Below the pieces are notes generated by a model. It ran no database searches. It saw only the letters and a list, made by a program, of their open reading frames with translations, and had not been told where the DNA came from. This document shows, piece after piece, positions 12,446 through 22,700 of a DNA stretch of 64,000 nt. Source of the stretch: Tetraselmis striata (taxonomy: Eukaryota > Chlorophyta > Chlorodendrophyceae > Chlorodendrales > Chlorodendraceae); NCBI GenBank assembly GCA_006384855.1, contig VCJN01001835.1, forward strand, positions 62,001 through 126,000, written 5' to 3'. The translations under genes were made by a program, and so were the position numbers. Position 1 is the stretch's first letter. Each line of letters opens with the position of its first letter.

Positions 12446-12956
12446 CGGTGTGGGGCGCCTTTCGTCGGAGCTGCAGGAGCTTTGCGAGGCCACCTTTCGG
12501 TGACCGCTGCAAGACGCACCCTTGCAGCTCAACGGCGAGATGAGCGCCCCGTGTTAGGACCTAACCCCCCCCCCCCTTACAGACTTCCTTTAGACCTTCC
12601 TCGGTGCGGCGCTTCTTACAGCTACAGCCGAGTGCGGCTCAACCATCCGCACACCTGCACATGGCGGCTCAACTAACCGCCTCCCGTACCATTCCATCAC
12701 TGCGTCCGTCCGTCTGGTTCGCAACGACCAAGTTTCGCGCGGGTACGTTACGCGCGTGACAGGCGCTACGAGCGCGAAGGGCACGCGGGGCGGCCCTCTT
12801 ATCTGAACCTAGCCCCGCAAACCCGTACCGATGCTATTGCAAACCCGTCCAGCAGCTACCGGCCAACCACCGGGAACCTAACAGCTGCTGCCGAGTACTT
12901 TGCGAAAAATAGTCGTACCGGTGGAACTCTGTCAGTAAAACGACGTACTTACGTAA

Positions 12957-14171
12957 TTGACGAGCCCGAAGCTGTCGCTCCCTGGGCTGCTTCATTGCGA
13001 TCTCGGCTGCAGGTCGGACGCGTTCGGCTCAGACGAGCTGGGCCAGCGGACGCTCGACCTACTCTCCAGCTCCCTCAGCGCTCAGACACTCAAGAGCTAC
13101 GCCGGCCGGCTGTCTCAGTTCGCGGAGTTCTGCCACGACTCCGAGAACATCAGCCCGCTGGAGGCGACTACTGCTACTGTCGTTCGGTATGTTGCATGGA
13201 TCGGCGAGCGGGGGCACATCGCCGCTAAGTCGCTGCAACCTTACTTGTCTGCGATCAACACGTTTTTCGAGCTGCACAACCTCGACCCAATCGCCAAGGA
13301 CAGCCTACACCTAACTTCAGCAAGGCGTGGGCTGATGCTGCGTCAGCGCCGACTGGACGTTGCCCCTTTGCGTGTCCCTCTGCCTGCGGATGTAGCTTAC
13401 CGCTTCGTCACAAAGGCCGAGCTGATTGTGTCTGCTCCCTACCCAGAGTACCACCACGACTTCCGAGCCCTCCTGGCCTCGGTTGTCAACTTTATGTTCT
13501 TTGCCAGGGGCCTTACTGGCGTGTCCTGTCGAGTGCGAGCCGTGCATGTTGACGACTACAACATCCCCCTGCAAGTGTACCGAGAGAAGGGTCGCGCTGG
13601 TCGACGGGGACCCGACGACCTACGCGTACTTCTCCTCCCAGTGTCAGAGCACCCCCGAGTAGCCCGTGTCCTGCACCACTTCCTCGACCACGTCCAGTCA
13701 GTCCCCCTGGTTGCTGTTGGCTTGGCTGTGTCAAACTTCTGGGCTGTCAGTTCGGATGAGCAGTCAGAACCTTGGACTGCGGCTACAATGTCAGACTGGC
13801 TGTCCACAACCATCCGTATGGTCAACGCTGCCCCCCCTGCTGGCACCTCCTGGACCTCGCACAGTCTTCGCAAAGGCGCAGCCTCTGCAGCGAACGCCAT
13901 CGGTGTGCCATTGTCCCACATTCGCTACCAAGGCGGTTGGGTCACTAACTCTGACGTCGTTCTGGACTATCATCGACCCCAACGTTCTTCCTTCACCTGG
14001 CGCATGGTTCTTCTTTGGACACATCGCCCCCCTACGCCACTTCCAAGTCCAACAGGACTCCGCAGCGGTGGCCTTCCCAGTGCCTCCTTCATGACTTGGC
14101 GCTACCTCTTCTCCGTCAATCCACCGCTCTCTCCGTTCGCTCAAGACTGGCAAAACCAGACTCAACTTTGA
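12957..14171 (+). CDS. Tyrosine recombinase of YR element 1, 404 aa
   Basis: The N-terminal part has a SAM-like core-binding look (SAQTLKSYAGRLSQFAEFC at about 41-59; KSLQPYLSAINTFFELHNLD). The catalytic part carries SHSLRKGAAS with His302 and Arg305, GGW at 326-328 and LDY with the likely nucleophile Tyr338, the H-x-x-R...W...Y pattern of DIRS/Ngaro/Crypton recombinases. An Arg in FFARGLTG (184) or just after may be the first catalytic Arg. The predicted role is integration of an element copy. Relative to element 2, about four extra bases near 13020 shift the N-terminal frame (the EPEAVAPWAASLRSRL segment lies in another frame), and one extra base just after Tyr338 changes the tail, where WFFFGHIAPLRHFQVQQDS is found in the next frame. 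It may therefore be inactive. Confidence 0.85.
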   Translation: MTSPKLSLPGLLHCDLGCRSDAFGSDELGQRTLDLLSSSLSAQTLKSYAGRLSQFAEFCHDSENISPLEATTATVVRYVAWIGERGHIAAKSLQPYLSAINTFFELHNLDPIAKDSLHLTSARRGLMLRQRRLDVAPLRVPLPADVAYRFVTKAELIVSAPYPEYHHDFRALLASVVNFMFFARGLTGVSCRVRAVHVDDYNIPLQVYREKGRAGRRGPDDLRVLLLPVSEHPRVARVLHHFLDHVQSVPLVAVGLAVSNFWAVSSDEQSEPWTAATMSDWLSTTIRMVNAAPPAGTSWTSHSLRKGAASAANAIGVPLSHIRYQGGWVTNSDVVLDYHRPQRSSFTWRMVLLWTHRPPTPLPSPTGLRSGGLPSASFMTWRYLFSVNPPLSPFAQDWQNQTQL

Positions 14172-14172
14172 A

Positions 14173-14360
14173 ATGTTTTAAACTAGTTTATGGGGTTTCC
14201 TCCCTTGACCTAACCGCTTTTCAGCTACAAGTGCTACTCAGTGGTACGGGAACTAGGCATCTGTTGTTGCGCCCTTCTTGGGTGCAGCACGAGTAGATAT
14301 AAAAGCAGCTAGAACAGCTGAGCCTGCCATCTTCCAGTTTTCGCTGCGTTCCACGCAGCG
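14173..14360 (+). repeat. Split direct repeat A2 of YR element 1, with B1 and B2 boxes
   Basis: Second copy of the 188-bp A repeat. It is bracketed by B1 (14149-14173) and B2 (14460-14484), each reading GGCAAAACCAGACTCAACTT then TGAAA. A C-run (14361-14373) and about 85 bp of spacer separate A2 from B2. Confidence 0.9.
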
Positions 14361-14648
14361 CCCCCCCCCCCCCTGACTCCGTTTTCCCTCCACGCTTTCG
14401 CTATACCATCCTGCCAATTTCGGCTCTTGACCGTGTAAAACAGCCTGCGCGGCCTTTTTGGCAAAACCAGACTCAACTTTGAAACGCTAATGTATCATCT
14501 AGATATACTGATTCCTCATAGTGACCAATCCTTATTCTACTCCATTTTAGATTCGTCCTTAATATATGTTGTAATAGAGGCAATATTGATCAGCGGTGTG
14601 CCGGCCGAGTATCACTCGCCCGAGTATCACAATGTACATCCCTTGTCC

Positions 14649-14896
14649 GCCGTTAGAGCGGTCGTCTCGTAAGCGAGAGACCCGGGTTCGATTCCTGTCA
14701 GTGGCTGATGTATTTCGGCAATATCGGCCCGGCGTGTCCCGGGTTTATACCCGGTTGATGCATTAGCCTTTCGGGGTTCGAATGAGGCAATGGTCTATGG
14801 GCTATGCCATACCTACGAGTGCAGTTGGCGCACGAGGTAAAGTGCTGGGGCGGCTTCGGCCGATGTCCCGGGGCGAACTTTACTTTTACTTTTATC
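14649..14896 (+). repeat. tRNA-headed SINE, longest copy
   Basis: The first 60 bp resemble the 3' two-thirds of a tRNA: GTTAGAGCGGTC, a hairpin GTCTCGTAAGCGAGAGAC, a B-box GGGTTCGATTCC and CAGTGGCT. No matching 5' acceptor strand (GCCACTG) is present, so it is not a working tRNA gene. A body of about 185 bp follows and ends in repeated TTTTAC. The body recurs in reverse at 725-866. A Pol III-derived SINE is the simplest reading. Confidence 0.75.
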
Positions 14897-15094
14897 ACTC
14901 GCCCATCGTCCCGCCTCGTCGGCGATGCGATGCGGGCAATCCTTAATCCTTATATCCCATACCCACTCATGTGTTGATCTGCGGCCTCCTGCTTTCAGCA
15001 CGCTGCTTTTCGCGCGGTGAATGTGTTGGTGGTCTTGTAATTCACACCAATGCTGTAGTGTATTATGTGGCCGCTAGCGACTCAGCGACTCTAT

Positions 15095-15172
15095 AGCTAC
15101 ATGAGCTAGCTGCAAAAGGCGATCAGGAAACCACCCGAATGGGCAATAGAAAACGTCCACAGCGACTCTATT
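15095..15172 (-). repeat. Diverged retroelement 3'-end remnant
   Basis: TACATGAGCTAGCTGCAAAAG, GCGATCAGGAAACCACC and CAGCGACTCT follow the same order as 41006-41090 but with more changes. Confidence 0.5.
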
Positions 15173-15445
15173 ATGATCGATGCGGTGCTGCGCAGGATCG
15201 CCGGCCGCGCCGTCACTGGTACGGCAGGTACTTATTTTGGGCCACCTGCTTCATCACATATATACAAATATAATTCGTTTTTATGCGGACGATAGGGACT
15301 ATAGCGCGAAATGCAAACCGCCGCAGGAACAAGACCAGACCTGGAGAGTTGAAAGGGTGAACGACGATGTAGTTAACCAGGTATTACTTTGTTTAAACTG
15401 AAAGTGGAGTAGTGTATGGGGCGGCCGATTTATCAGTATTACGTA

Positions 15446-15510
15446 TAAATCTTTTTTTTTCGCCCCCGGGATAGGACTGACACCAGTGAAACCCTTGCAG
15501 CGCATTTGTT
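15446..15510 (-). repeat. Poly(A)-tailed short repeat, copy 2
   Basis: TCTTTTTTTTTTCGCCCCCG then GGATAGGACTGACACCAGTG and AAACCCTTGCAGCG match the copies at 945 and 39873. It is truncated after GCAGCG. Confidence 0.75.
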
Positions 15511-17219
15511 CTAATAATTTTGTAACAGCATACAAGAATTCTGTAACATGCAAGAACTCTTAATGTGTGGACAGACAATTTGTTCTAATTTTGTAACATA
15601 GAAGAATACTACACGAATTTATCACGGATGTGGATTTGAAATGTCCACCCATCTATCTGCCAGGCGGTAGGTACGCTGTGATCGTCACTAAACTGATGCT
15701 AGGCGGGACAGCAAGCCGAGGCCGCTGCCGGTGGCTCGTCTTGCGGCCTGGCGGCCTTGGACTGTATTGCCACCGGCGGTTATTCGGCGAAGTCGCAAAT
15801 ATTCCTAATCAGCGCAGGAAATGTGAGGACGGCGCGCATATTTTACTGTTTATGTATCTGTTCATTATTCGCAGCTGTTTTATTATGCCATGACTCCATA
15901 CGCTGCCAACGATTACTGCCTTAAGTAACTACGATGCTGATGTCTGTATATGATATTATCTGCGTTTATTAGCTCATCATTGCACGATCGGTTTTGTATT
16001 ATACCGATGACTACGATAACGCGATGATGGTTATATAATGCTTTTTCACTCTTCGGCGTGGGGGCGGGGGGGGGGGGGGGGGGGGGGGGTAAAACCATAC
16101 TATCATACCTTGAAATCATTTTGTGTTCACTACGGTACCAGTACAGATAGACAGAGAGAAACCTGCTGACATTGAGCTGTAGGTAGTTTGAGGGCATCGA
16201 AGCATCCCAATTGGGTAAATAGCTGAACCCTTACACGGGTAGATATATAATATCGTCATACTATATACTCGCTATGTAATGATAGAATAAATCTAGCGCG
16301 TAGGTGGCAAGTACATTTCAAAGGCGGGGCCTGGCCGTCTTCAATTTGCTGCCCTTCTAGCGTTTTCTAGTTCTATTCCATTCCGCTATTCAATATTTCG
16401 TCTACTCTGATTGTTGATGAAGTTATTCCATTGCTCTGCTCGCCTGGACCGCCTCCCGCAACCACCCCCGCTCCCGTGGGGGCACGAACGCAGAACTGCA
16501 AGTCACAATGCCGACAATTGGAACGATCGGTGTTGCTGGGGGCATGCAATGTTCAGCTGTGTGTTTAGTTGCCCCTGATCGTGTATTGTTAAGCCGGTGC
16601 GAATGCCATGTATTAGCACGGGGCAGCAACACTTCGCCATCGCGCGCCACCATTTACATCCCCATATATATGTAACATTATGAGTGTACGAGTAAGATAT
16701 ACTGCTACAAGTTAGTACCTGTACTATGTGTACGAGTACTAGTACGACGTGTGCCTGAGACTGTGATGAGTAAGGATTATCGTACTCGTATAATTGTCAC
16801 GAACTGCACAATGGATAAAGGAGCTCCATATTACCAGAAGGGAAACACCGAGGCGGAGGGAGAGTGTGAGACGCTGCTGGTCAGGCTGTCAGGGGTGCGA
16901 CCACCACAGGCGCAACAGAGGAGTATTGAAATGACTGCAGGTGGCAGCGGGCGATTGTTGGGCACCACGGGCGACACCGTGAGACGGGTGTCTGTACAGC
17001 ATAAGCAGTTACAACCGCCGGAGCGTTGCGATTGAGCCGTTGACAACAAGCAACATACTGGCAATGCATTGCTCTGGCTGCGCATAGTGCACTATTGCAG
17101 CCATCGGCGATAATGATGGTGAATCCGTCCCGCAGCGGTCGGCGCCGGGATGGCGGGGCGTCCCGGGCACCGGATCGACTCCCCGCCCCTCTGGGTGATT
17201 CAGATGGCGACCACTGTCG

Positions 17220-18395
17220 TTACCGTGGCGTCCGGAAGGGGTGGCCTGGCGCGGTCCCCTGTGCCTGCAGGTCGGCCACAATTGCGAGCTGGCCGTCTTT
17301 GCGCGCGTGCGTGACATGCCCGCAGGCGGCGCAGCGGAAGAGGGTCCAGCCGGGCGCTGCTGCCGGCGCTGCCCCCTGTCCCACGCGCACCTCCTCCGCC
17401 GGCGCCAGCGGGTCGAAGCATACCGTGCTCTCCGCCGCCCGCGCCCAGCGGACTCCCTCCCCGCCGCCGCCGCCGCCGCCCCGCTGGGCCGCGATGGCGG
17501 CGCAGTCGGCCGGGCATCCCGCGGGCCCGCCTGGTGCCAGTGGCGCCGCGCAGGCGTGAGCTGGGTTGGGGCCGGCGGCTTGCTCCAGCGGGGACGACAG
17601 GCTTGCTCGGCAGGCGCCGCAGGGGCAGCTGAAGGTGGGCGCGCCGGGCGGCGGCAGCGGGACAGCGCGCAGTCGGGCGTCGTGCCACTTGGCGAGCGCG
17701 GCGAGGTGCGAGGGCGCGAGGCCGAGCCCCAGGCGGCGCCAGCCGAGCAGCGTCGCGGCTTCGTACACCCCCGCGCTGCCGCCCGGGGCGGTGGCGTACG
17801 GGTACGGCGGCGACCGCAGGCGCTCGAGCAGCGCCGCGGCGGCAATCGCAGCCGCGTCGCCCGCCAGTTCGGCGGCCGCGCTCGCGATCAGGACGCACGG
17901 GTCGCGGGCGGCGCGCGCCAGGAGCGGGCGCCCGTCGGGTGGGCCGGCCCAGAGCGCGCCGGAGGCGCCCATGAAGGCCAGCGCCTTGGGGAGCAGCTCC
18001 AGCAGCAGCGGGCTCGCTGCGTCCGCGGGGAGCTGCAGCTGGAGCAGGTCGATGCCGGAGGCCTGCGCGACGCCCGCCAGCTGGGCGGCCTGCGGCACGG
18101 TGCTGCTGCTCACCCGCGTCAGCGCCGGCCGCAGCAGCAGCACCGCGGAGACGCCCATCTCCGCGAGGCGGCCGGGGCGCAGCGCCGCGGCGGCGGTGGA
18201 CAGCGCCAGGCCGGGCGCCACTAGGGTGGGCGCGCCCGTGTTGTAGAAGGCCGCCCAGGGGCCCGCCGGCTCGCCGCCCACCACTGCGCCGCGGCCGCGG
18301 AAAAACGCCTCGCCCGGCGGCGGCGGCGCGCCCGTGATGGCGCCCATCTCTTGCGTCGAGGCCACCCAGGGCGGCGGTCGGCTGTACGGCGGCAT
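17220..18395 (-). CDS. Unrecognised intronless protein with cysteine-pair motifs, 391 aa
   Basis: An open frame runs from ATG at 18395 to a stop at 17220-17222, with very high GC at third positions and no interruption. The N-terminal third is Pro/Ala/Gly-rich and low in complexity. The middle is Leu/Ala-rich, and parts (NTGAPTLVAPGLAL, GIDLLQLQLPADAAS) loosely recall dual-specificity phosphatase folds, but no HCxxGxxR loop is present. Near the C-terminus are FSCPCGACRASL and, about 85 residues later, FRCAACGHVTHARK: C-x-C-x2-C and C-x2-C patterns that could bind one zinc. No family name is justified. A longer ORF in another minus-strand frame (17200-18534) is Arg-rich and looks like a shadow. 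No intron-type C-run lies within it, unlike its neighbours. Confidence 0.65.
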   Translation of the reverse strand: MPPYSRPPPWVASTQEMGAITGAPPPPGEAFFRGRGAVVGGEPAGPWAAFYNTGAPTLVAPGLALSTAAAALRPGRLAEMGVSAVLLLRPALTRVSSSTVPQAAQLAGVAQASGIDLLQLQLPADAASPLLLELLPKALAFMGASGALWAGPPDGRPLLARAARDPCVLIASAAAELAGDAAAIAAAALLERLRSPPYPYATAPGGSAGVYEAATLLGWRRLGLGLAPSHLAALAKWHDARLRAVPLPPPGAPTFSCPCGACRASLSSPLEQAAGPNPAHACAAPLAPGGPAGCPADCAAIAAQRGGGGGGGEGVRWARAAESTVCFDPLAPAEEVRVGQGAAPAAAPGWTLFRCAACGHVTHARKDGQLAIVADLQAQGTAPGHPFRTPR

Positions 18396-19776
18396 GGAAT
18401 CTGCACAGGCATGCCAAGCAGCGGCAGGGGTCAGGGGACGGCCTGACTGCTACACCCGTCCACAAAAGTATGGGGTTTGCGAATTCGATCCACATGCCCT
18501 TGCGCGGCTTCACTGAGGCCGTGCGCCCGTGCATGCATGTTACTCAGGATCGTACGGCTTATGAGGGAAATGCCGCGATGGAGCAATACACCCGATATTC
18601 CCACGCGGTAGCGGTGCCGTCGACACTTTCATTTAGGCAAAAGCAGGGCTTCTGGCGCTAGCGCTTCAAAACCACAGGTTGCGTCCACTCGTGTGCATAC
18701 ATAGGCATGGGACACCACTGCCCCCGCACTCATACCGCATCACCTTGGCATATATGATAACTACTCACCATGCGCGTAGGGCATTGCAATTAGGTCATTC
18801 ATGGTATGAACAAAGCCCTATGCATCGATTCATCCGCTGGTTTACGGCAAAATCATGGACAAAATGTTGTTGTGATCGTTGCGTGCCCGAGCGGGAGAGG
18901 GTTCTCCCGGCCTCTTGCTTGCCGTAGGCCAAAGCTTTTCTATAGGAGTGCATGGCCGCATGCCCATAGCGCGCCATCGTGAGCACAGTGGGCCGGCAAT
19001 GGCGTGCACCCTAATGCGTCGATGCCGGTGGGAGTAATGTTGTGGAAGGGGGGAATGGGGAATCCGGCACGGCGGCGGTGCCAAGTACGAGTGGTCCGTG
19101 CACGAGTACACGCAACACACTGTCCCGCCACCGTGTATCAAGTTTCGAGATCCACTTGACGTTATTAAGTTCCACGCCAGTGTGGTTACCACACACTGTC
19201 ACAGACGCCAGCTTTCGACCTATCATTTCTAAAAACTCTCGTAGAGATTATTAATTCTAAAAACTAAAGCAGCAAACCCACCCCACTCCCCGGACGTTGA
19301 ATATAGACAAAGGTGCAGCACGCACGGGTGCCGGCTCACCTATAAGACCCCTTACAAGTCTCGAATTGGGCTTGCATGCAACCTGGAAGAACATTCGCTA
19401 TTGTTCCGTCTGCATTTGACCGCTGACAGGCTGGGCAGGTTCTTATTCGCAGTGCCGTCATTACTTAGAACCGCGTCAGCACCCATATATATATACACAT
19501 ATATACACATACATGTATACACAAACATATATACAATATTATACATATGTAGTGGCTAATGATTACATAACATGCCCTTTATCACGGGTTGTATGCGACC
19601 CCAATTTGGGGCTTGCATGCCGTGCTCCGTGCGCGGAATGTGGCAGCAGGAGCATCAACACCCGTAACACATGCCTCCTATTCAGCCACGACTCGGGGGG
19701 TTTTCTGGTGAGGGCATGTGGGTGTGTGTGTGTGGGTGTGTGTGTGTTGGGGTGGGGGGGGGGGGGGGGGGCGCAC
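18396..19776. other. Intergenic or possible 3' end of the giant gene
   Basis: Contains a MITE copy (19327-19490) and a TA/CA microsatellite (about 19483-19545). The C-run on the minus strand straight after 19777 looks like intron sequence, so a final exon of the giant kinase gene may lie here, but I could not identify one. Confidence 0.45.
19327..19490 (+). repeat. MITE family copy
   Basis: Starts GGGTGCCGGCTCACCTATAA, carries AATTGGGCTTGCATGCAACC and TTCTTATTCGCAGTGCCGTC, and ends CGCGTCAGCACCCATA, giving an imperfect terminal inverted repeat. Confidence 0.8.
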
Positions 19777-22700
19777 CCTGTGCATTGCGGAACAGCGTCG
19801 CTGCCCGCAGCGCCACGTCCGGCAGCGATGGCCGGCGCGAGGGGTCGCGCACCAGGATGTACTCCATCAGCTCCAACACCACGGGAAGGCCCCGCAGCGC
19901 CGCTCGCCGCTCGGGCGGGATGAGCTCCTGCGGCAGCGCACGCGGGCATGCGCCAGTCAGCGCCCGATGCCGGGCGGCTCTCCATTGCGAATTGTGGTCG
20001 GCTACAGTCGATACTTGGGGATCAACGCGCGGGGTAGGATCCGTCCGAATGCCATGCTCAGCTCAGCTTTGGGAGCGAGCAGGCCGCAGGCTGGGCTGTG
20101 GTGGGGTAGACGAGGGCGCGCACCTCCCCAGAGCGGGTCAGCCGGATGAAGAAGCGGATCCAATCCGGGTCGTAAAAGAGCCAGTCGCCCAGCACCACCT
20201 CCGCCAGCAGGCACCCCATGCTCCAGACGTCCGAGGCGGCGCCCGCGCCCTCCCGCTTGCGCCGGTCGTACGTGTCGCGCCCCTTCTTGTGCGCGTTGGC
20301 CACCATCAGCATCTCCGGGCTCTTGATGTACTCCGTCCCGCGGTTGCGCACCGTCAGGTGGTGGCCGCCGCCCGGCGAGCCAGGCGCATCGGCGGCCAGC
20401 TGCACATCCACAGTGGGGGACGGATGCCAGCGGGCATTTGTCCGTGAGTCACAAATGCTGTCAATTGTACGAGAGCAAAGTACAGAAGGATTGAAGTGCG
20501 AGTCACTCGACTGACACATTGAATAGGCAACAGCAAACGGACTGTTGAGCGGAGGCATGAAACAGCGCTACGCTACTGTGCGCTACGCGGCATGGAAGTT
20601 TACGGCGTGGCATGGCACGGTGGGCAGCCGGCATCTACGACGTACCTCGGACGCCACCGTCATCTTGGACTCTCCAAAGTCAGAGAGCGCAATCTCAAAG
20701 GTCAACTCATCGCCTGGCGGGTGCCAGAAGTCCTCGTCGCTGATGCCGGGCAGCGGTGCTAACATCACGTTGTCGCACTTCAGGTCAAAGTGGACCACCC
20801 CGCGGCGGTGCAGCTCCTGTCGGGCAGACAAATACGGGTCTGGTTGCGCCCTCGTGCCGGGACAGCGCAGGGCAGGTAGGGCAGGGCAGGGCATGGGGCG
20901 ATTGGGGTCGGGATGGCGCCGTGCCTGCACAGCGCTGCACACTTGCTGGAAGACCTTGAGGTAGAGGCGCAGCTGGCGGGCGGGCTCCTTTGGCTGCCGC
21001 TTGCGCCACTCCAGCAGGTTGCAGCGGTAGTCCTTCAGCACCAGGCAGAACGAGTCGCGCGAGATGCCAAAGTCGTACATCTGGCACACGCCCGGGACGC
21101 CCGACAGCGAGTGCAGGATGTTGACTTCGTTGAAGACGTCCACGTGGTTGCAGTGGTCGTGGATGCTGTCGGGCATGTCCACCACCTGCAGTGCCAAAGT
21201 GGGAGGGGGAGGGTGCCCGGGGGGGGGGGGGGGGGGGGCGCAAGAAGGGGTGGGTAAGGCTGGAGCAGTGGGATGACTAAGCAATTCAAGGTCCTTGCTC
21301 TGTTGGCCGACCAATGAGCGCACAGAAGCCTACGCGGAGAGCCGGCAGCCGCGTAGGTGAGCGGACCTTGAGCGCAAGGGTTGCCGGGGTGCCCGGGCCC
21401 AGGGCTGGCAGGCTGCAGCGGAAGACGGTGCTGTAGGCGCCGCGCGCGATGCGCTGCGTGGCGGCGTACAGCCCGCCGGAGAAGAGCGGCGCGGCCAGCA
21501 GGCGCAGCAGCATGACGGAACTGGGGCCCTGCCGGTGCGCGGCCTCCAGCAGGCGCGGCAGCAGCCAGGCGTTGTCGGGGTAGTTGAGGTGGTGGTGCAG
21601 CAGCATGGGGATGTTCTGCTTGTGCAGCTCGTGCGGATTCTGAGAGCAGTAGAGCGGCGACAGCTGGCCGCTCTTGCTCACCAGCAGCTCCAGCACCACC
21701 TGGGCGGCGCACACCCACAGCAGCCGGACGGGGTCAGACCGCCCAGGGCGCACGGCAGGGGTTGGTCGAACCGGAGCGGTCGAGGCAGCGCACCTGCAGG
21801 ACAAGCAGGTGGAGCTCCGGGTCGCGGTACAGCCCGCGCAGCATGCACTCGTCCGCGTAGTTGACGCTGGTGTCCTGCAGGGAGGAGCGGCTGGTACTGT
21901 GCGCGGTGGGGCTGCCGGGCTCGGGTGGGCCCGGGCCGCCCGCGGCGCTGTTGCCAATGCGCGAGGCGCTGCGCACAAAGGCCGGCCCGGGCGGTGGCGC
22001 TGCGCCGGAGGCGGCGGCCTTGGGGGACTTACTGCCCTGCGCCCGGGAGGACTGCGCCGCACGCTGCTTCACGCTCTGTGTCAGCGCCACCTGCGAGGTT
22101 AAGCACAAAGGGGAGGGGGGGGGGGGGGGGGGGGTCAGTGAGGATGCCGGATGACGAGTGGCCATCCAACGATATGAACACCGGCGCTTGGCGATTACCA
22201 AGAACGATTTTAGCATCTTATTACAGCTGGAATGGAATTGAAATTCTACCGGAGGCCGCTAGTTCCAGCGCGGGGCAGTGGTGCGGAGCCCATCCCAGCA
22301 TGCCAACAATCGATTGGGTTTGCGGCATGCAATAATGACTCGCATATTCAGTGTTCTATTCATGGTATACTGCAATATACTGATGCCGGCGCACTCACAA
22401 GAACCCTTATAAATTAATAACCTTTATATTATATGTAACAATCATATATAAGTAAGTTTCAAATTTGGCTTGCATGCAGCCTATAAGAAACATTTGCTTT
22501 AGTCCTGCTATAAGCTTGTCTACATTTATCCCCTGCCAGGCAGTGTTCTTGTTATTGCGCCGGCATCCATATGAATGTAGCTTTTCGTTTTGTAAGCGTG
22601 TACAAAGCAACACAAGATGTACCGATCCCAAAGCGCGCTTACGGTAGAGTGGTCTAACGGGGAGGGTCAGCCACAGACAGCGGGCGCCGCACCTGCAGCT

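Larger units (their letters stand above)
11287..14484 (+). mobile_element. Tyrosine-recombinase element 1 (gag-like + YR, split direct repeats, no RT)
   Basis: The layout is A1 (11287-11474), gag-like ORF, about 500 bp, YR ORF, B1 (14149-14173), A2 (14173-14360), spacer, B2 (14460-14484). A1 and A2 are both 188 bp and differ at about four positions by eye; B1 and B2 are the same 25 bp. This split-direct-repeat order is the known hallmark of Ngaro/PAT-type YR retrotransposons. Here, however, the gap between gag-like and YR genes is too short for a reverse transcriptase and RNase H, and no RT motif appears in any frame. Near-identical A repeats suggest recent insertion, but both ORFs carry breaks relative to element 2. 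Confidence 0.85.
14897..17219. other. Repeat-rich intergenic stretch
   Basis: No coding ORF is supported. It contains a diverged retroelement 3' end (15095-15172, minus), a poly(A)-tailed repeat (15446-15510, minus), a G-run of about 22 (16066-16089), and short AT-rich segments. ORFs at 16751-17085 on both strands show no family motif. Confidence 0.5.

Noticed and set aside
14649..14707. A functional tRNA gene
   Set aside because: The T-arm, B-box and anticodon-like hairpin are good, but there is no 5' strand to pair with the CAGTGGC acceptor end, and the anticodon stem does not fold with a 7-base loop. It is a SINE head.
17200..18534. A 444-aa ORF overlapping the 391-aa gene in another minus-strand frame
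   Set aside because: It is very rich in Arg, Gly and Ala, as expected from a shadow of GC-rich coding DNA; the 391-aa frame has the Cys pairs and varied composition.
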